A DNA stretch of 64,000 nt, taken from the NCBI RefSeq assembly GCF_003399635.1, contig NZ_NBXB01000034.1:124001-188000 (forward strand). Reading direction: 5' to 3'. This stretch comes from Subtercola boreus. Its GTDB lineage: Bacteria > Actinomycetota > Actinomycetes > Actinomycetales > Microbacteriaceae. A program made the position numbers and the translations under genes. Shown here piece after piece: positions 17,793 to 26,026 of this stretch (the first letter of the stretch is position 1; each line of letters opens with the position of its first letter). A model generated the notes under the pieces. The model searched no databases and was not told where the DNA came from. It saw only the letters and a list, made by a program, of their open reading frames with translations.

Positions 17793-17864
17793 GGCGCGGG
17801 GCGCGGGCCGCCCGCAGAACACCGTGCACGCGGCTCGCCGGCCGCAGCTCCCAGCGGTGGCCAA

Positions 17865-17870
17865 TAGGGT
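17865..17870 (+). promoter_or_regulatory. -10 hexamer of the decayed CsoR gene
   Basis: TAGGGT ends 6 nt before the GTG at 17877. The promoter-start geometry seen at intact genes survives at this pseudogene. Confidence 0.45.
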
Positions 17871-17876
17871 GAACCT

Positions 17877-18004
17877 GTGATCGAAGCATCAAGAAGCGGG
17901 CGCTTCAGCGCACCAAGATCGTCGAGGGCCAACTGCGCGGGCGCGAGAAGGCCATCGACGAGCTGGTGCGCATCTTCGAACTGAGCCGCAACCGCAGCGA
18001 GTAG
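17877..18004 (+). pseudogene. CsoR-family metal-sensing repressor, internally deleted and frameshifted
   Basis: After GTG-ATC-GAA the frame slips by one base; the +2 frame then reads IKKRALQRTKIVEGQLRG and REKAIDELVRIFELSRNRSE to TAG at 18002. The first half is the CsoR N-terminal helix, and REKAIDELVRIFEL matches the family's C-terminal helix. About 45 residues between them, including the Cys-His-Cys copper site, are missing. A full-length CsoR has about 90 residues. The protein cannot be made as a working sensor. Confidence 0.65.
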
Positions 18005-18021
18005 TCGGGCGAGCCGGCTGG

Positions 18022-18027
18022 TAGATT
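18022..18027 (+). promoter_or_regulatory. -10 hexamer for a leaderless transcript
   Basis: TAGATT ends 7 nt before the GTG at 18035. Confidence 0.45.
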
Positions 18028-18034
18028 CGGGGTC

Positions 18035-18793
18035 GTGACCGACTCTCCCCTCCGCGCAGCCATCGACGATGCCGTGGTCGTCTGGTCGGTTCCGGCCGAC
18101 GAACTGGCCGATCGCCTGCCGACCAGCCCCCTCGTCATCATCATGCACGGCTACGGCTCGCACGAGAACGACCTGATCTCGCTCGCACCGCTGCTTCCCG
18201 AGGGGACGATCGCGGCCTCCCTGCGTGCACCGCTGGTCGCGCCGCAGCCCATCGTCGACGGTTTCGCGTGGTTCACGATCGGCCAGCCGGGCAACCCTCA
18301 GATTTCGGGACTCGACGACGCCGCGGCATCCGTTCTCGAGTGGCTCGACCGGGTCGAAGCGGCCTACGGGACCGCGCCGAGCATCACCACCCTCGGCTTC
18401 TCGCAGGGCGGAGCCATGGCCGTGCACCTGCTGCGCACGGCACCCGCGCGGTTCGCCGCTGCGGTGAACCTGTCGGGCTTCACCGTCACCGGCGACGCGC
18501 CCGGCGACCAGGTGTTGGCCGTGACGCGGCCCCCGGTGTTCTGGGGCCGGGATGTCGCGGACCCGATCATCACCGCCGAGGCCGTCGCGCGCACCGAAGC
18601 GTGGCTGCCTGGGCACTCCACCCTCACGGCGAACCTCTACCCCGGCATCCTGCACGGGGTGTCGCAGGAGGAGATCGGCGACGTCACGGTCTTCCTGCAG
18701 GCAGCTCTCGGCCTGAGTGACCCCGACGACGCGCCGGCATCGGCGACTGCGACTGCGCCGGCGCCTGCGGCAGCGACCGAAGCTCGCGGCTAG
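18035..18793 (+). CDS. Alpha/beta hydrolase, phospholipase/carboxylesterase family
   Basis: The 252-residue protein has the oxyanion loop MHGYGSHENDL at about residue 37. The nucleophile elbow is GFSQGGAMA at about 123-131, and the acid and His are expected near VADPIIT and GILHGVS. The fold is that of small cytosolic esterases acting on short acyl or lysophospholipid esters. The last 25 residues are an Ala-rich tail. The start is GTG. Confidence 0.88.
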   Translation: MTDSPLRAAIDDAVVVWSVPADELADRLPTSPLVIIMHGYGSHENDLISLAPLLPEGTIAASLRAPLVAPQPIVDGFAWFTIGQPGNPQISGLDDAAASVLEWLDRVEAAYGTAPSITTLGFSQGGAMAVHLLRTAPARFAAAVNLSGFTVTGDAPGDQVLAVTRPPVFWGRDVADPIITAEAVARTEAWLPGHSTLTANLYPGILHGVSQEEIGDVTVFLQAALGLSDPDDAPASATATAPAPAAATEARG

Positions 18794-18822
18794 CGGCGAC
18801 CGAGCGTACGGGGCTCCCTGTC

Positions 18823-19323
18823 GTGGCACGATCATCGGGGTCGAGCGAGGGCCCGACGACGGCCGCCACAGTCGCCCTCACCGCAGCCGGGGTCGCGTTC
18901 ACCCCGCACCCCTACCAGCACGACGCTGCGACCACGGACTTCGGCGCCGAAGCCGCAACGGCCCTCGGCCTCGACCCGGAGCGCGTCTTCAAGACCCTCA
19001 TGGTCGACACCGACCGGGGGCTGGCGATCGGCATCGTCTCCGTCTCCTCGAAGCTCGATCTGAAGGCCCTGGCCGGCGCGATCGGCGCGAAACGTGGCGC
19101 GATGGCCGAACCGGCTGTCGCCGAGCGGAAGAGCGGCTACGTGCTGGGCGGTATCAGCCCGTTCGGCCAGAAGACACCGCTGCCGACGGTTCTGGATGAC
19201 CTCGCCATCCTGTTCGACACGATCTTCGTCTCGGGCGGACGCCGGGGGTTCGACATCGAGGTGCGGCCGGAGGACCTGCTGGCCGTCACCGGCGGACAGC
19301 TGGCGACGATCCGCCGCGAATGA
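18823..19323 (+). CDS. ybaK: Cys-tRNA(Pro)/Cys-tRNA(Cys) deacylase YbaK type
   Basis: The protein has 166 residues from GTG 18823. The YbaK signatures are ALTAAGVAFTPHPYQHD, RVFKTLMVDTDRGLAIGIV, KRGAMAEPAVAERKSGYVLG with GGISPFGQKTPLPTVLD, and FVSGGRRGFDIEV. It is a trans-editing enzyme that hydrolyses mischarged Cys-tRNA(Pro). It lies 29 nt after the esterase gene in the same direction and converges on the sugar ABC operon. Confidence 0.93.
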   Translation: MARSSGSSEGPTTAATVALTAAGVAFTPHPYQHDAATTDFGAEAATALGLDPERVFKTLMVDTDRGLAIGIVSVSSKLDLKALAGAIGAKRGAMAEPAVAERKSGYVLGGISPFGQKTPLPTVLDDLAILFDTIFVSGGRRGFDIEVRPEDLLAVTGGQLATIRRE

Positions 19324-19359
19324 GCGCGGAGGAGGATCGCCGCCAGCTGTGCCGCGGGG

Positions 19360-20214
19360 TCATTCGGCCTGCCGGTTCTCGGCTTCCAGCTCTTTCACCA
19401 AGGGCGAGTCCGTCCCGAGTTCCCCTTCGAGTTCGTGCGTCAGCGAATCGAGTTCCGCGCCGCCCGCCATCAGGCTGGTCAGCTCCCCCAGCGTGATCTT
19501 CGACTTCTCGAAGTCGCCGATGCTCTCGCCGCGGTTCAGGAGCAGGAACCGGTCGCCGACAGGGAAGGCGTGGTGCGGGTTGTGGGTGATGAAAACCACC
19601 CCGAGCCCGCGGTCGCGGGCCCTCGCGATGTAGCGCAGCACCACTCCGGACTGCTTGACGCCGAGTGCGGCGGTCGGCTCGTCGAGAATGAGCACCCGCG
19701 CACCGAAGTAGACCGCCCGGGCGATCGCCACGCACTGGCGCTCTCCGCCGGAGAGGGTGCCGATCGGCTGATCCACGTCCCGGAGGTCGATGCCCATGTT
19801 GAGGAGCTCGGTGAGGGTGATCCGCTTCATCTCCTTCACGTCGAGGCGACGGAACGGACCCGAGCCGCGGGTCAGCTCGGAACCCAGGAAGAAGTTCCGC
19901 CAGACCGGCATCAGGGGAACCACGGCGAGGTCCTGGTACACCGTGGCGATACCCCGGTCGAGCGCCGCCCTCGGCGACGAGAAGGTGACGGGCTCGCCGT
20001 CGAGCAGCAGCTGCCCCTCGCTCGGCGTGTGAGCGCCGGCGAGGATCTTGATGAACGTGGACTTGCCGGCCCCGTTGTCACCGAGCACGCAGGTGACCTG
20101 CCCTGCGTTGACGACGGTGGAGATGCCCGCGAGGGCGTTGACCGCCCCATAGCTCTTGCCGATGTTGTTGACCTCGAGGATGGTGACCCGGGTCTTCGGT
20201 TCTGTGCTGGTCAC
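19360..20214 (-). CDS. Sugar ABC transporter ATP-binding protein (single NBD, FrcA-like)
   Basis: The 284-residue protein starts GTG 20214, with AGGAGG upstream. Walker A is GDNGAGKST (about 43-51), the Q-loop [13 protein letters not shown], the signature LSGGERQ, Walker [13 protein letters not shown] and the switch His [10 protein letters not shown]. It has one nucleotide-binding domain, unlike the double-domain RbsA/XylG. It energises the permease just upstream, and the genes share a GTGA overlap. It is the third gene of a binding protein-permease-ATPase operon, probably for inositol or a related sugar. Confidence 0.92.
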   Translation of the reverse strand: MTSTEPKTRVTILEVNNIGKSYGAVNALAGISTVVNAGQVTCVLGDNGAGKSTFIKILAGAHTPSEGQLLLDGEPVTFSSPRAALDRGIATVYQDLAVVPLMPVWRNFFLGSELTRGSGPFRRLDVKEMKRITLTELLNMGIDLRDVDQPIGTLSGGERQCVAIARAVYFGARVLILDEPTAALGVKQSGVVLRYIARARDRGLGVVFITHNPHHAFPVGDRFLLLNRGESIGDFEKSKITLGELTSLMAGGAELDSLTHELEGELGTDSPLVKELEAENRQAE

Positions 20215-21257
20215 TGGGCTCCTCCTGAAGCTCGTCTGCGAACCCAATGGTTGAGGAAGACGGCGAGCAGCAGCATCGCGCCGAGCACCGTGCGGAGCCA
20301 GTTCGTGTCCCACTGCGCAAAAGTGATGCCCTGGAAGACCATTCCGTAGATCAGCGCGCCGAGTGCCGCGCCGACCGCCGATCCGTATCCGCCGGTCAGC
20401 AGGCAGCCGCCGACGACCGCGCAGATGATGTAGATGAACTCCTGGCCGACACCCGTGTTCGCCTGCACCGTCGAGGTGCGGAACAGCGAGATCATCCCGA
20501 CCAGCCAAGCGGCACCCGCGGTGGTCATGAACAGACCGATCTTGGTCTTCATCACCGGCACACCGACCTGGCGCGAGGAGTTCAGGGCGCCGCCCACGGC
20601 GAAGATCCAGTTGCCGGCGCGGGTGCGCAGCAGCACCCAGGTGGCGATCGCCGTGACGACGATCCACCAGACGACGGAGACGTAGAACACCCCGCCGCCG
20701 ATCGTGATCGACGAACCGAACAGGGGCTGGATCGAGTCGTAGTTCGGAACCTTCGCCATGCCCTGGATCGAGACCTGGCCGGTGAGGAGCTTCGTCACGG
20801 CGAGGTCGGCCCCGGCCAGCACGAAGAAGGTGCCGAGGGTGACGATGAAGCTCGGCAGCCCGGTGCGCATCACCACGTAGCCGTTCAGGGCGCCGATGGC
20901 GAGCGCGACGATCAGCGAGATGACGGCCGCGACCCAGATGTTCAGGCCGAACTGGGTGGTCAGGATGCCCACTATCAGGGCGGTGAAACCGGTCATGACG
21001 CCGGCGGAGAGGTCGAACTCGCCGCCGATCATCAGCAGGGCCACGGCAACCGCCATGATGCCGAAGGTGGAGGCGGATTCGAGCCACACTCCCGCCCCGG
21101 GGAGGGTCAGGAAGGTGTTCGTGTAGATCGAGAAGAAGACCAGAACGGCGAGGGCGGCAACGAAGGCCCCCGTCTCGGGCCGGGCGAGAATGCGCCGGAT
21201 CGGGCGGCGTTCGACACGAGGTCTGAGGGCGATCGTCATGATGTCGGTCGTGGTCAC
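20211..21257 (-). CDS. Sugar ABC transporter permease (RbsC/FrcC family)
   Basis: The 348-residue integral membrane protein has about 8-10 hydrophobic segments, and the family-typical [20 protein letters not shown] and [20 protein letters not shown] are present. A cytoplasmic coupling region lies near [18 protein letters not shown]. The start is GTG 21257 with AAAGGA upstream. It carries the substrate delivered by the lipoprotein encoded before it. Confidence 0.93.
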   Translation of the reverse strand: MTTTDIMTIALRPRVERRPIRRILARPETGAFVAALAVLVFFSIYTNTFLTLPGAGVWLESASTFGIMAVAVALLMIGGEFDLSAGVMTGFTALIVGILTTQFGLNIWVAAVISLIVALAIGALNGYVVMRTGLPSFIVTLGTFFVLAGADLAVTKLLTGQVSIQGMAKVPNYDSIQPLFGSSITIGGGVFYVSVVWWIVVTAIATWVLLRTRAGNWIFAVGGALNSSRQVGVPVMKTKIGLFMTTAGAAWLVGMISLFRTSTVQANTGVGQEFIYIICAVVGGCLLTGGYGSAVGAALGALIYGMVFQGITFAQWDTNWLRTVLGAMLLLAVFLNHWVRRRASGGAQ

Positions 21258-21282
21258 GGTGTGTCCTTTCGGGAGAGGGATG

Positions 21283-21312
21283 CGGAGGGGCGGCCCACGG
21301 GCCGCCCCTCCG
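21283..21312 (-). terminator. Strong intercistronic hairpin after the binding-protein gene
   Basis: Two perfectly complementary 14-nt arms (CGGAGGGGCGGCCC and its reverse complement) are separated by 2 nt. It lies between the binding-protein stop and the permease start. Such structures stabilise the upstream mRNA or cause partial termination, giving excess binding protein. Confidence 0.7.
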
Positions 21313-21326
21313 TCTGGACCAGCGTG

Positions 21327-22292
21327 TTAGCGCGTGCCGTTCTTGGCGAACTCCGCAACCGAGGCGGCGTTGTCCTTCGTGATGAAGGCAGGGCCGGAGT
21401 ACACGGGCTGACCGCCTCCGATGATGTTCCCGTTGATGCTGTCGAGGTACAGCGCCGTCACGCCGAGGAATCCCTGCACGTAGGGCTGCTGGTCGACCGC
21501 GAACAGGATGGTGCCGGCCTGGATGTCGGCCACGACGTCCTCGGAGAGGTCGAAGGTCGCGACCTGCGCCTTGCTGCTCGACTCGCTGACGGCGCCCACG
21601 GCGTCGAGGGCGTACTGGCCGCCGAGGGTGAGAACACCGTCGATGCTGGGGTCTGCCTGCAGCTTCGACTTGATGGTCGCCTTGACCTCGGAGTCGTTGG
21701 TGCCGTCGACCTGAAGGTTGGTCATGGTGCCGGAGAACTTCGACGCCGCAGACTTGCAGCGCTCTTCGAGCCCGACGTTGCCGGCCTCCTGGATGACACA
21801 GAGCACGTTCTTCACACCGGAATCGCTGAGCTTGGCGCCCACCGCTTCACCGGCGACGGTCTCGCTCTGCCCGATGTGGGTGATGGCTCCGAATTCGGCG
21901 GAGCGCTCGATGCCCGAGTTGATGGTGACGACGGGGATGCCGGCGGCGACGGCCTTCTTGATGCTCGACTCGAGCCCGTCGGGGTTCGCCATCGAGACCA
22001 CGATGCCGTTGACCTTCTGGGCCACGGCATTGTCGATGAGCTGCGACTGCTTCGCCGGGTCGGGATCGGAGTTGTAGGTGATCGTCGAGCCGTAGTTCGT
22101 GCCGGCCTGTTCTGCGCCGGACTTGACGCGGTCCCAGAAGGCGTCGCCCGGTCCGGAGTGGGTGATGACCGCGTAGGTGAACGTGCCACCACCTGCGGCT
22201 GCGGTGTTCGTCGTCTGGCCTGTTCCTGAACAGGCTGTGAGCAGAAGACCGGCAACGGCGGCAATGCCGATGCCTGCGAGGAGTCTCTTCAT
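21327..22292 (-). CDS. Sugar ABC transporter substrate-binding lipoprotein
   Basis: The 321-residue protein starts ATG 22292 ([20 protein letters not shown]) with lipobox LLTAC, so it is a lipid-anchored exported protein. It is a periplasmic-binding-protein type I fold of the ribose/inositol group: [45 protein letters not shown] and [16 protein letters not shown]. Inositol is the likely ligand from its neighbours, but this is inference. It is the first gene of the importer operon. Confidence 0.92.
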   Translation of the reverse strand: MKRLLAGIGIAAVAGLLLTACSGTGQTTNTAAAGGGTFTYAVITHSGPGDAFWDRVKSGAEQAGTNYGSTITYNSDPDPAKQSQLIDNAVAQKVNGIVVSMANPDGLESSIKKAVAAGIPVVTINSGIERSAEFGAITHIGQSETVAGEAVGAKLSDSGVKNVLCVIQEAGNVGLEERCKSAASKFSGTMTNLQVDGTNDSEVKATIKSKLQADPSIDGVLTLGGQYALDAVGAVSESSSKAQVATFDLSEDVVADIQAGTILFAVDQQPYVQGFLGVTALYLDSINGNIIGGGQPVYSGPAFITKDNAASVAEFAKNGTR

Positions 22293-22333
22293 GGGGTGCG
22301 TTCCTTCGTGTGGGCGACGTCTGTGTCGGCATG

Positions 22334-22363
22334 AGTCTGCGCTACCGGCAGACCGGCTGTCAA
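22334..22363 (-). promoter_or_regulatory. Predicted promoter of the ABC importer operon
   Basis: On the minus strand, TTGACA (22363-22358), an 18-nt spacer and CAGACT (22339-22334) lie upstream of the binding-protein gene in the 149-bp divergent gap. Confidence 0.5.
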
Positions 22364-22366
22364 TAG

Positions 22367-22380
22367 TTTGTCCATACATT
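22367..22380. promoter_or_regulatory. Operator-like site shared with the iol promoter region
   Basis: TTTGTCCATACATT matches the pattern TGTYC-NN-ACA found twice in front of iolC and the GntR gene. It sits just upstream of the importer -35 and in the promoter area of the divergent dehydrogenase gene. Confidence 0.45.
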
Positions 22381-22441
22381 CTGTCATTAGGCGTATTCTG
22401 GGTACTCTCGATCGCTTCCAACGAAGAACTGGGGATACCGG

Positions 22442-23608
22442 ATGACCGACCGTACACACATCGGAGTGGGACTCGTCTCTGTGGGATGGATGGGGCGCCT
22501 GCACTCCCGCGCCTACCTCGCAGCAGCACACCACTACCCGGAGCTCCCGGTTCGGGCCGAACTCGTCACAGCCGCCGATCCGGATGCCGCCTCCAGGGAG
22601 CACGCCACCGATGTGCTCGGCTACCTCGATGCTGTCAGTGATTACCGCGAGGTGCTGTCCGACCCGCGCGTGGACGTCGTTTCCATCTGCTCCCCCAACT
22701 TCCTCCACCACGAGATCGCCCTCGCTGCGATCGCGGCCGGCAAGCCGTTCTGGATCGAGAAGCCGATGGGGCGGGGTGTCGCAGAGTCCCGCGAGATCGC
22801 CGAGGCCGCGACGGCCGCCGGCCTCGTCTCCTCCGTCGGCTTCAACTACCGGCACGCACCCGCAATCGGACACGCCCGGCATCTGGTGCAGAGCGGCGCG
22901 CTCGGCACGGTCACGAATGTGCGTGTCGCCTTCCTGGCCGACTACTCGGCCGATCCGCTCGGCGCTCTGACCTGGCGATTCAAACGTGAGCTCGCCGGGA
23001 GCGGTGTGCTCGGCGATCTGCTCTCGCACGGCGCAGACCTCGCGCAGTACGTGGTGGGGCCGATCTCCTCCGTGACGGCGATGACGGAGACGTTCATCCG
23101 CGAGCGGCCGCTCCCCGCGGGTGGCGCAGCCAGTCATTTCAGCCGGGGTGCAGAGGATGCCCCGCTCGGCCCGGTGGAGAACGAGGACTACGCAGCCCTC
23201 CTGGCGCGCTTCGCCGGCGGTGGGGTCGCGGTGCTGGAGTCGAGCCGCGTCGCCGTCGGGCCGCGCGCCCAGTACGTGCTCGAGGTCTTCGGCACCAACG
23301 GGTCGCTCCGCTGGGACTTCCAGCGGATGAACGAGCTCGGGATCGCCGACGACCTGTCGGGTTACCGCACAGTGCTGATGGCCCCCGGGATGGGCGAGTT
23401 CGCGCGCTTCCAGCCGGGGGCCGGCACCGCGATGGGGTTCGACGACCTCAAGACCGTCGAGGCGGCCCTGTTCCTCCGTTCGGTTCTGGAGAAGCAGCAG
23501 TACTCGGCGTCGGCGACCGACGCCTGGGCTGCGGCCGAGATCGTCTCAGCCGCCGAGTCGAGCGCGGCGTCGGGCGGCTGGGTGAACGTCGGGCAGACGA
23601 CGGCCTGA
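22442..23608 (+). CDS. Gfo/Idh/MocA family oxidoreductase
   Basis: The 388-residue protein has an N-terminal Rossmann domain GVGLVSVGWMGRLHSRAYLA, where the usual GxGxxG is GxVSVGWMG. EKPMGRGVAESREIA holds the catalytic EKP Lys, and the active-site His region is DLLSHGADLAQYVVG. It is probably an NAD(P)-dependent inositol or sugar dehydrogenase. It is divergent from the ABC importer and shares the putative GntR operator. Its 3' end overlaps the decayed isomerase on the other strand. Confidence 0.9.
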   Translation: MTDRTHIGVGLVSVGWMGRLHSRAYLAAAHHYPELPVRAELVTAADPDAASREHATDVLGYLDAVSDYREVLSDPRVDVVSICSPNFLHHEIALAAIAAGKPFWIEKPMGRGVAESREIAEAATAAGLVSSVGFNYRHAPAIGHARHLVQSGALGTVTNVRVAFLADYSADPLGALTWRFKRELAGSGVLGDLLSHGADLAQYVVGPISSVTAMTETFIRERPLPAGGAASHFSRGAEDAPLGPVENEDYAALLARFAGGGVAVLESSRVAVGPRAQYVLEVFGTNGSLRWDFQRMNELGIADDLSGYRTVLMAPGMGEFARFQPGAGTAMGFDDLKTVEAALFLRSVLEKQQYSASATDAWAAAEIVSAAESSAASGGWVNVGQTTA

Positions 23609-24043
23609 GCCGCGGACCGGCTGGCGGTCGGTGGCCGGCATCGGGGCCCCCACCGCCCGACCGGCGCCCCTCCACCCCTGCCGCACGAGTTCGACGAGGT
23701 TCCCACCGCTGACCGCGAGGCGCGGCAGCACCGGCAGGCCGCCGGAATCGAGTCCGGTGCCGTGCAGGTTCAGCCGGAGCGAGTCGACGACCTCCGCCTG
23801 GCGAAGGGACTCAGCCGCGGTCGACAGCAGTTCCGCGATGCCGTCGTCGCTCGTGAGATCCCCCCGCAGGTAGCCGGTCATCGACGAGATGACAGCCCCG
23901 GTCGAGGCGATCGCGGGGAGGTCCTTGGTGCTCCAGTCCCAGATCTCCACCTCGAAGCCGCGCTGGTGCAGGCGCGACACCCGTTCGGCGAACGGCAGGT
24001 CGAGGTAGAGCATCTCAGCCGAGGCGGCCAGCCGGAACGTCAT
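23546..24043 (-). pseudogene. Hydroxypyruvate isomerase-like TIM-barrel protein, internally deleted
   Basis: ATG 24043 overlaps the iolG stop (ATGA). Residues 1-110 match the sugar-phosphate isomerase/epimerase family well (ASAEMLYLDLPFAERV, FEVEIWDWSTKDL, LNLHGTGLDSGGLPV). Then SGGNLVELVRQ, which belongs about 65 residues further on in full proteins, follows directly. After about residue 123 the reading frame is unrelated and runs into the antisense of the convergent gene. The catalytic second half is lost. A normal protein has about 260-280 residues. Confidence 0.65.
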
Positions 24044-25050
24044 GCGAGGTCCACAGCCACCGAGAAACGCTGCTCGGCCGAGCGCTGGGCGGCGTCGGCC
24101 AGGATCAGCGCCGCGCGGCCGTCCTCAAAGGTCGGGCTGGTCGAGGCCTCTCCGCGTGCAAGCCGGATGAACTCCTCGAGCTCCGCGGCGTAGGCCCCGG
24201 CGTAACGCTCCAGGAAGAAGTCCTGGTAGGGGGGGCGGGCCTCCACGGCTACTGCCGTCGACACGCTCACGAGGCTGGTGCCCTCGTTGGCGACGTGCAG
24301 CATGCCCTTCGCACCGAATGCCTCGATGCGCTGGTCGTAGCCGACGGCGCTGTGCCGCGAGTTCGTGATGGTCACGATGGCTCCGGATGCTGCGCGCAGC
24401 ACGGTCACGGCGGTGTCGAAGTCGCCGTGCTCCCGTGCGCCCGGGTCGAACGTGCGTGTTCCCGTGGCGCTCACCTCAACGATGTCGGAGACGAAGAAGC
24501 GGGCCATGTCGAAGTCGTGGATCGTCATGTCGCGGAAGATGCCGCCCGAGACGCCGACGTAGGCCGCGGGCGGAGCCGAGGGGTCGCGGCTGATGATCGA
24601 GAGCTGCTCGATGTCGCCGATCTCCCCGGCGGCCACCCGGCGGCGGGCCTCGGCGAACCCTGCGTCGAACCGGCGGTTGAAGCCGAGGGCGATCGGGACC
24701 CCGGAGGACGCGACCCGGCCGCGCAGGGCGTCGACCCGCGAGATGTCGAGGTCGATCGGCTTCTCGCAGAGCGCCGGGATGCCGGCGTCGATGGCCGCGG
24801 AGAGGAGGTCGACGTGGGTGGCCGTCGGCGAGGCGATCAGCACGGCGTCGACCTCACCCGAGGCGAAGACCTCCTCGGCGGAGTCCGTCACTCGGCCACC
24901 ATGGGTCGCTGCGGCCGTCTTCGCGCCGTCGATGAACGGATCGCACACCCAGCTGAGGGTGGCGTTCGGCGACGCGGCGATACTGGCCGCGTGCACCATG
25001 CCGATGCGGCCGGTGCCGATGAGACCGAAGCGGAGGGGTTTCTGGGTCAC
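24040..25050 (-). CDS. iolG: Inositol 2-dehydrogenase
   Basis: The 336-residue protein starts GTG 25050, with AAGGA upstream. It has the Rossmann motif RFGLIGTGRIGMVHAASIA, the EKPIDLDISRVDALR catalytic Lys region and GGIFRDMTIHDFDMARFF with the conserved Asp/His, all typical of IolG. It oxidises myo-inositol to 2-keto-myo-inositol using NAD+. It lies near the end of the iol operon, followed by an isomerase remnant. Confidence 0.93.
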   Translation of the reverse strand: MTQKPLRFGLIGTGRIGMVHAASIAASPNATLSWVCDPFIDGAKTAAATHGGRVTDSAEEVFASGEVDAVLIASPTATHVDLLSAAIDAGIPALCEKPIDLDISRVDALRGRVASSGVPIALGFNRRFDAGFAEARRRVAAGEIGDIEQLSIISRDPSAPPAAYVGVSGGIFRDMTIHDFDMARFFVSDIVEVSATGTRTFDPGAREHGDFDTAVTVLRAASGAIVTITNSRHSAVGYDQRIEAFGAKGMLHVANEGTSLVSVSTAVAVEARPPYQDFFLERYAGAYAAELEEFIRLARGEASTSPTFEDGRAALILADAAQRSAEQRFSVAVDLA

Positions 25051-25108
25051 GTGCGTCTGTTCCTTCGTTGGGGGGGGGTGGTGAGGGCTGGGGGTGAGTT
25101 GGTGCGCG

Positions 25109-26026
25109 TCACGCCCACGCGCTGAGCGCGTCGCGGTTCCGTCGCTGGTCGTCGGCACGCTGCTGCTGGAAGGTCGTGAGCGACAGGTCAGCACCGTTCA
25201 GTACGTCCTGTTCCACCACGACCCAGCCGTCGAAACCGCGTTCGTCGATGGCGGCCATGACGCCCGCGAGGTCGATGTCGCCGCGGCCGAAGGCGACGAA
25301 CGACCCGGAGGACCAGACCTCCCGCATCCCGCCTCCCGCGGCCAGCACGCACCGGAGTTCGGTGAGGTCGACGTCTTTGAGGTGCAGGTGGTTGATGCGA
25401 TCGCCCCAGCGGCGGGCGGCATCGATCGGGTCGCCGCCGGCGATGAAGAGGTGGCCGGTGTCGAGCGTGAGGTCGATGTCGACGACAGAGAGGAAGCGAT
25501 CGATCTCGGCGGGCGATTCGACGAAGGTGCCGGCGTGGTGGTGGAAGGTGGGCTCGAAGCCGGCCTTTCGCACCCGCTCCGCGGCGCGCCCGGCGTTCGC
25601 GGCGAGCCGCTGCCAGCCGTCGTCGGAGAGCGGATCCTCACTGGCGCCTCGCCCGGGAGCGGCGCGGCGCGGCGCCGATCCGTCGTCGGCCAGGGTCGGC
25701 AGCGGCAGGCGCGCCGGCCCGGACTCCGCCGCATCCGAGAACACCCGGAGCGCCTCGTCGAGGCTCGGCAGCGAGGCCTCGAACGCCTCATCGTCGGAGA
25801 AGGGCAACTGCACCCAGCCGCCCGCGAGTTCGAGCCCGAACCGGTCGAGGCGCTCGCGCAGCTGCGCCCCCCGGCCCAAGTACCCCAGGGGCCCGAGATC
25901 CACCCCGCCGTAGCCGGAGGCTGCGAGGATGTCGAGCATGTCGTCGGCCGCGACGGTCTCCGCCCCCTCCGGCGTCAGCTCGAACACGCCGAAACTGACC
26001 GGTGCGCCGGCCACTGTTGCCTTCAC
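25109..26026 (-). CDS. iolE: Inosose (2-keto-myo-inositol) dehydratase
   Basis: The 305-residue TIM barrel starts GTG 26026, overlapping the iolD stop by 4 nt (GTGA). The motifs are SGYGGVDLGPLGYLG, FEPTFHHHAGTFVE, DIDLTLDTGHLFIAGGDP, INHLHLKDVDL and a C-terminal WVVVEQDV. The His and Glu/Asp residues would coordinate the divalent metal. It dehydrates 2-keto-myo-inositol to the trione. A short insertion (RAAPGRGASEDPLSDDG) lies in one loop. Confidence 0.9.
   Translation of the reverse strand: MKATVAGAPVSFGVFELTPEGAETVAADDMLDILAASGYGGVDLGPLGYLGRGAQLRERLDRFGLELAGGWVQLPFSDDEAFEASLPSLDEALRVFSDAAESGPARLPLPTLADDGSAPRRAAPGRGASEDPLSDDGWQRLAANAGRAAERVRKAGFEPTFHHHAGTFVESPAEIDRFLSVVDIDLTLDTGHLFIAGGDPIDAARRWGDRINHLHLKDVDLTELRCVLAAGGGMREVWSSGSFVAFGRGDIDLAGVMAAIDERGFDGWVVVEQDVLNGADLSLTTFQQQRADDQRRNRDALSAWA

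Noticed and set aside
19324-19359. Terminator between the convergent YbaK and ABC genes
   Set aside because: The 36-bp gap shows no stem of useful length.
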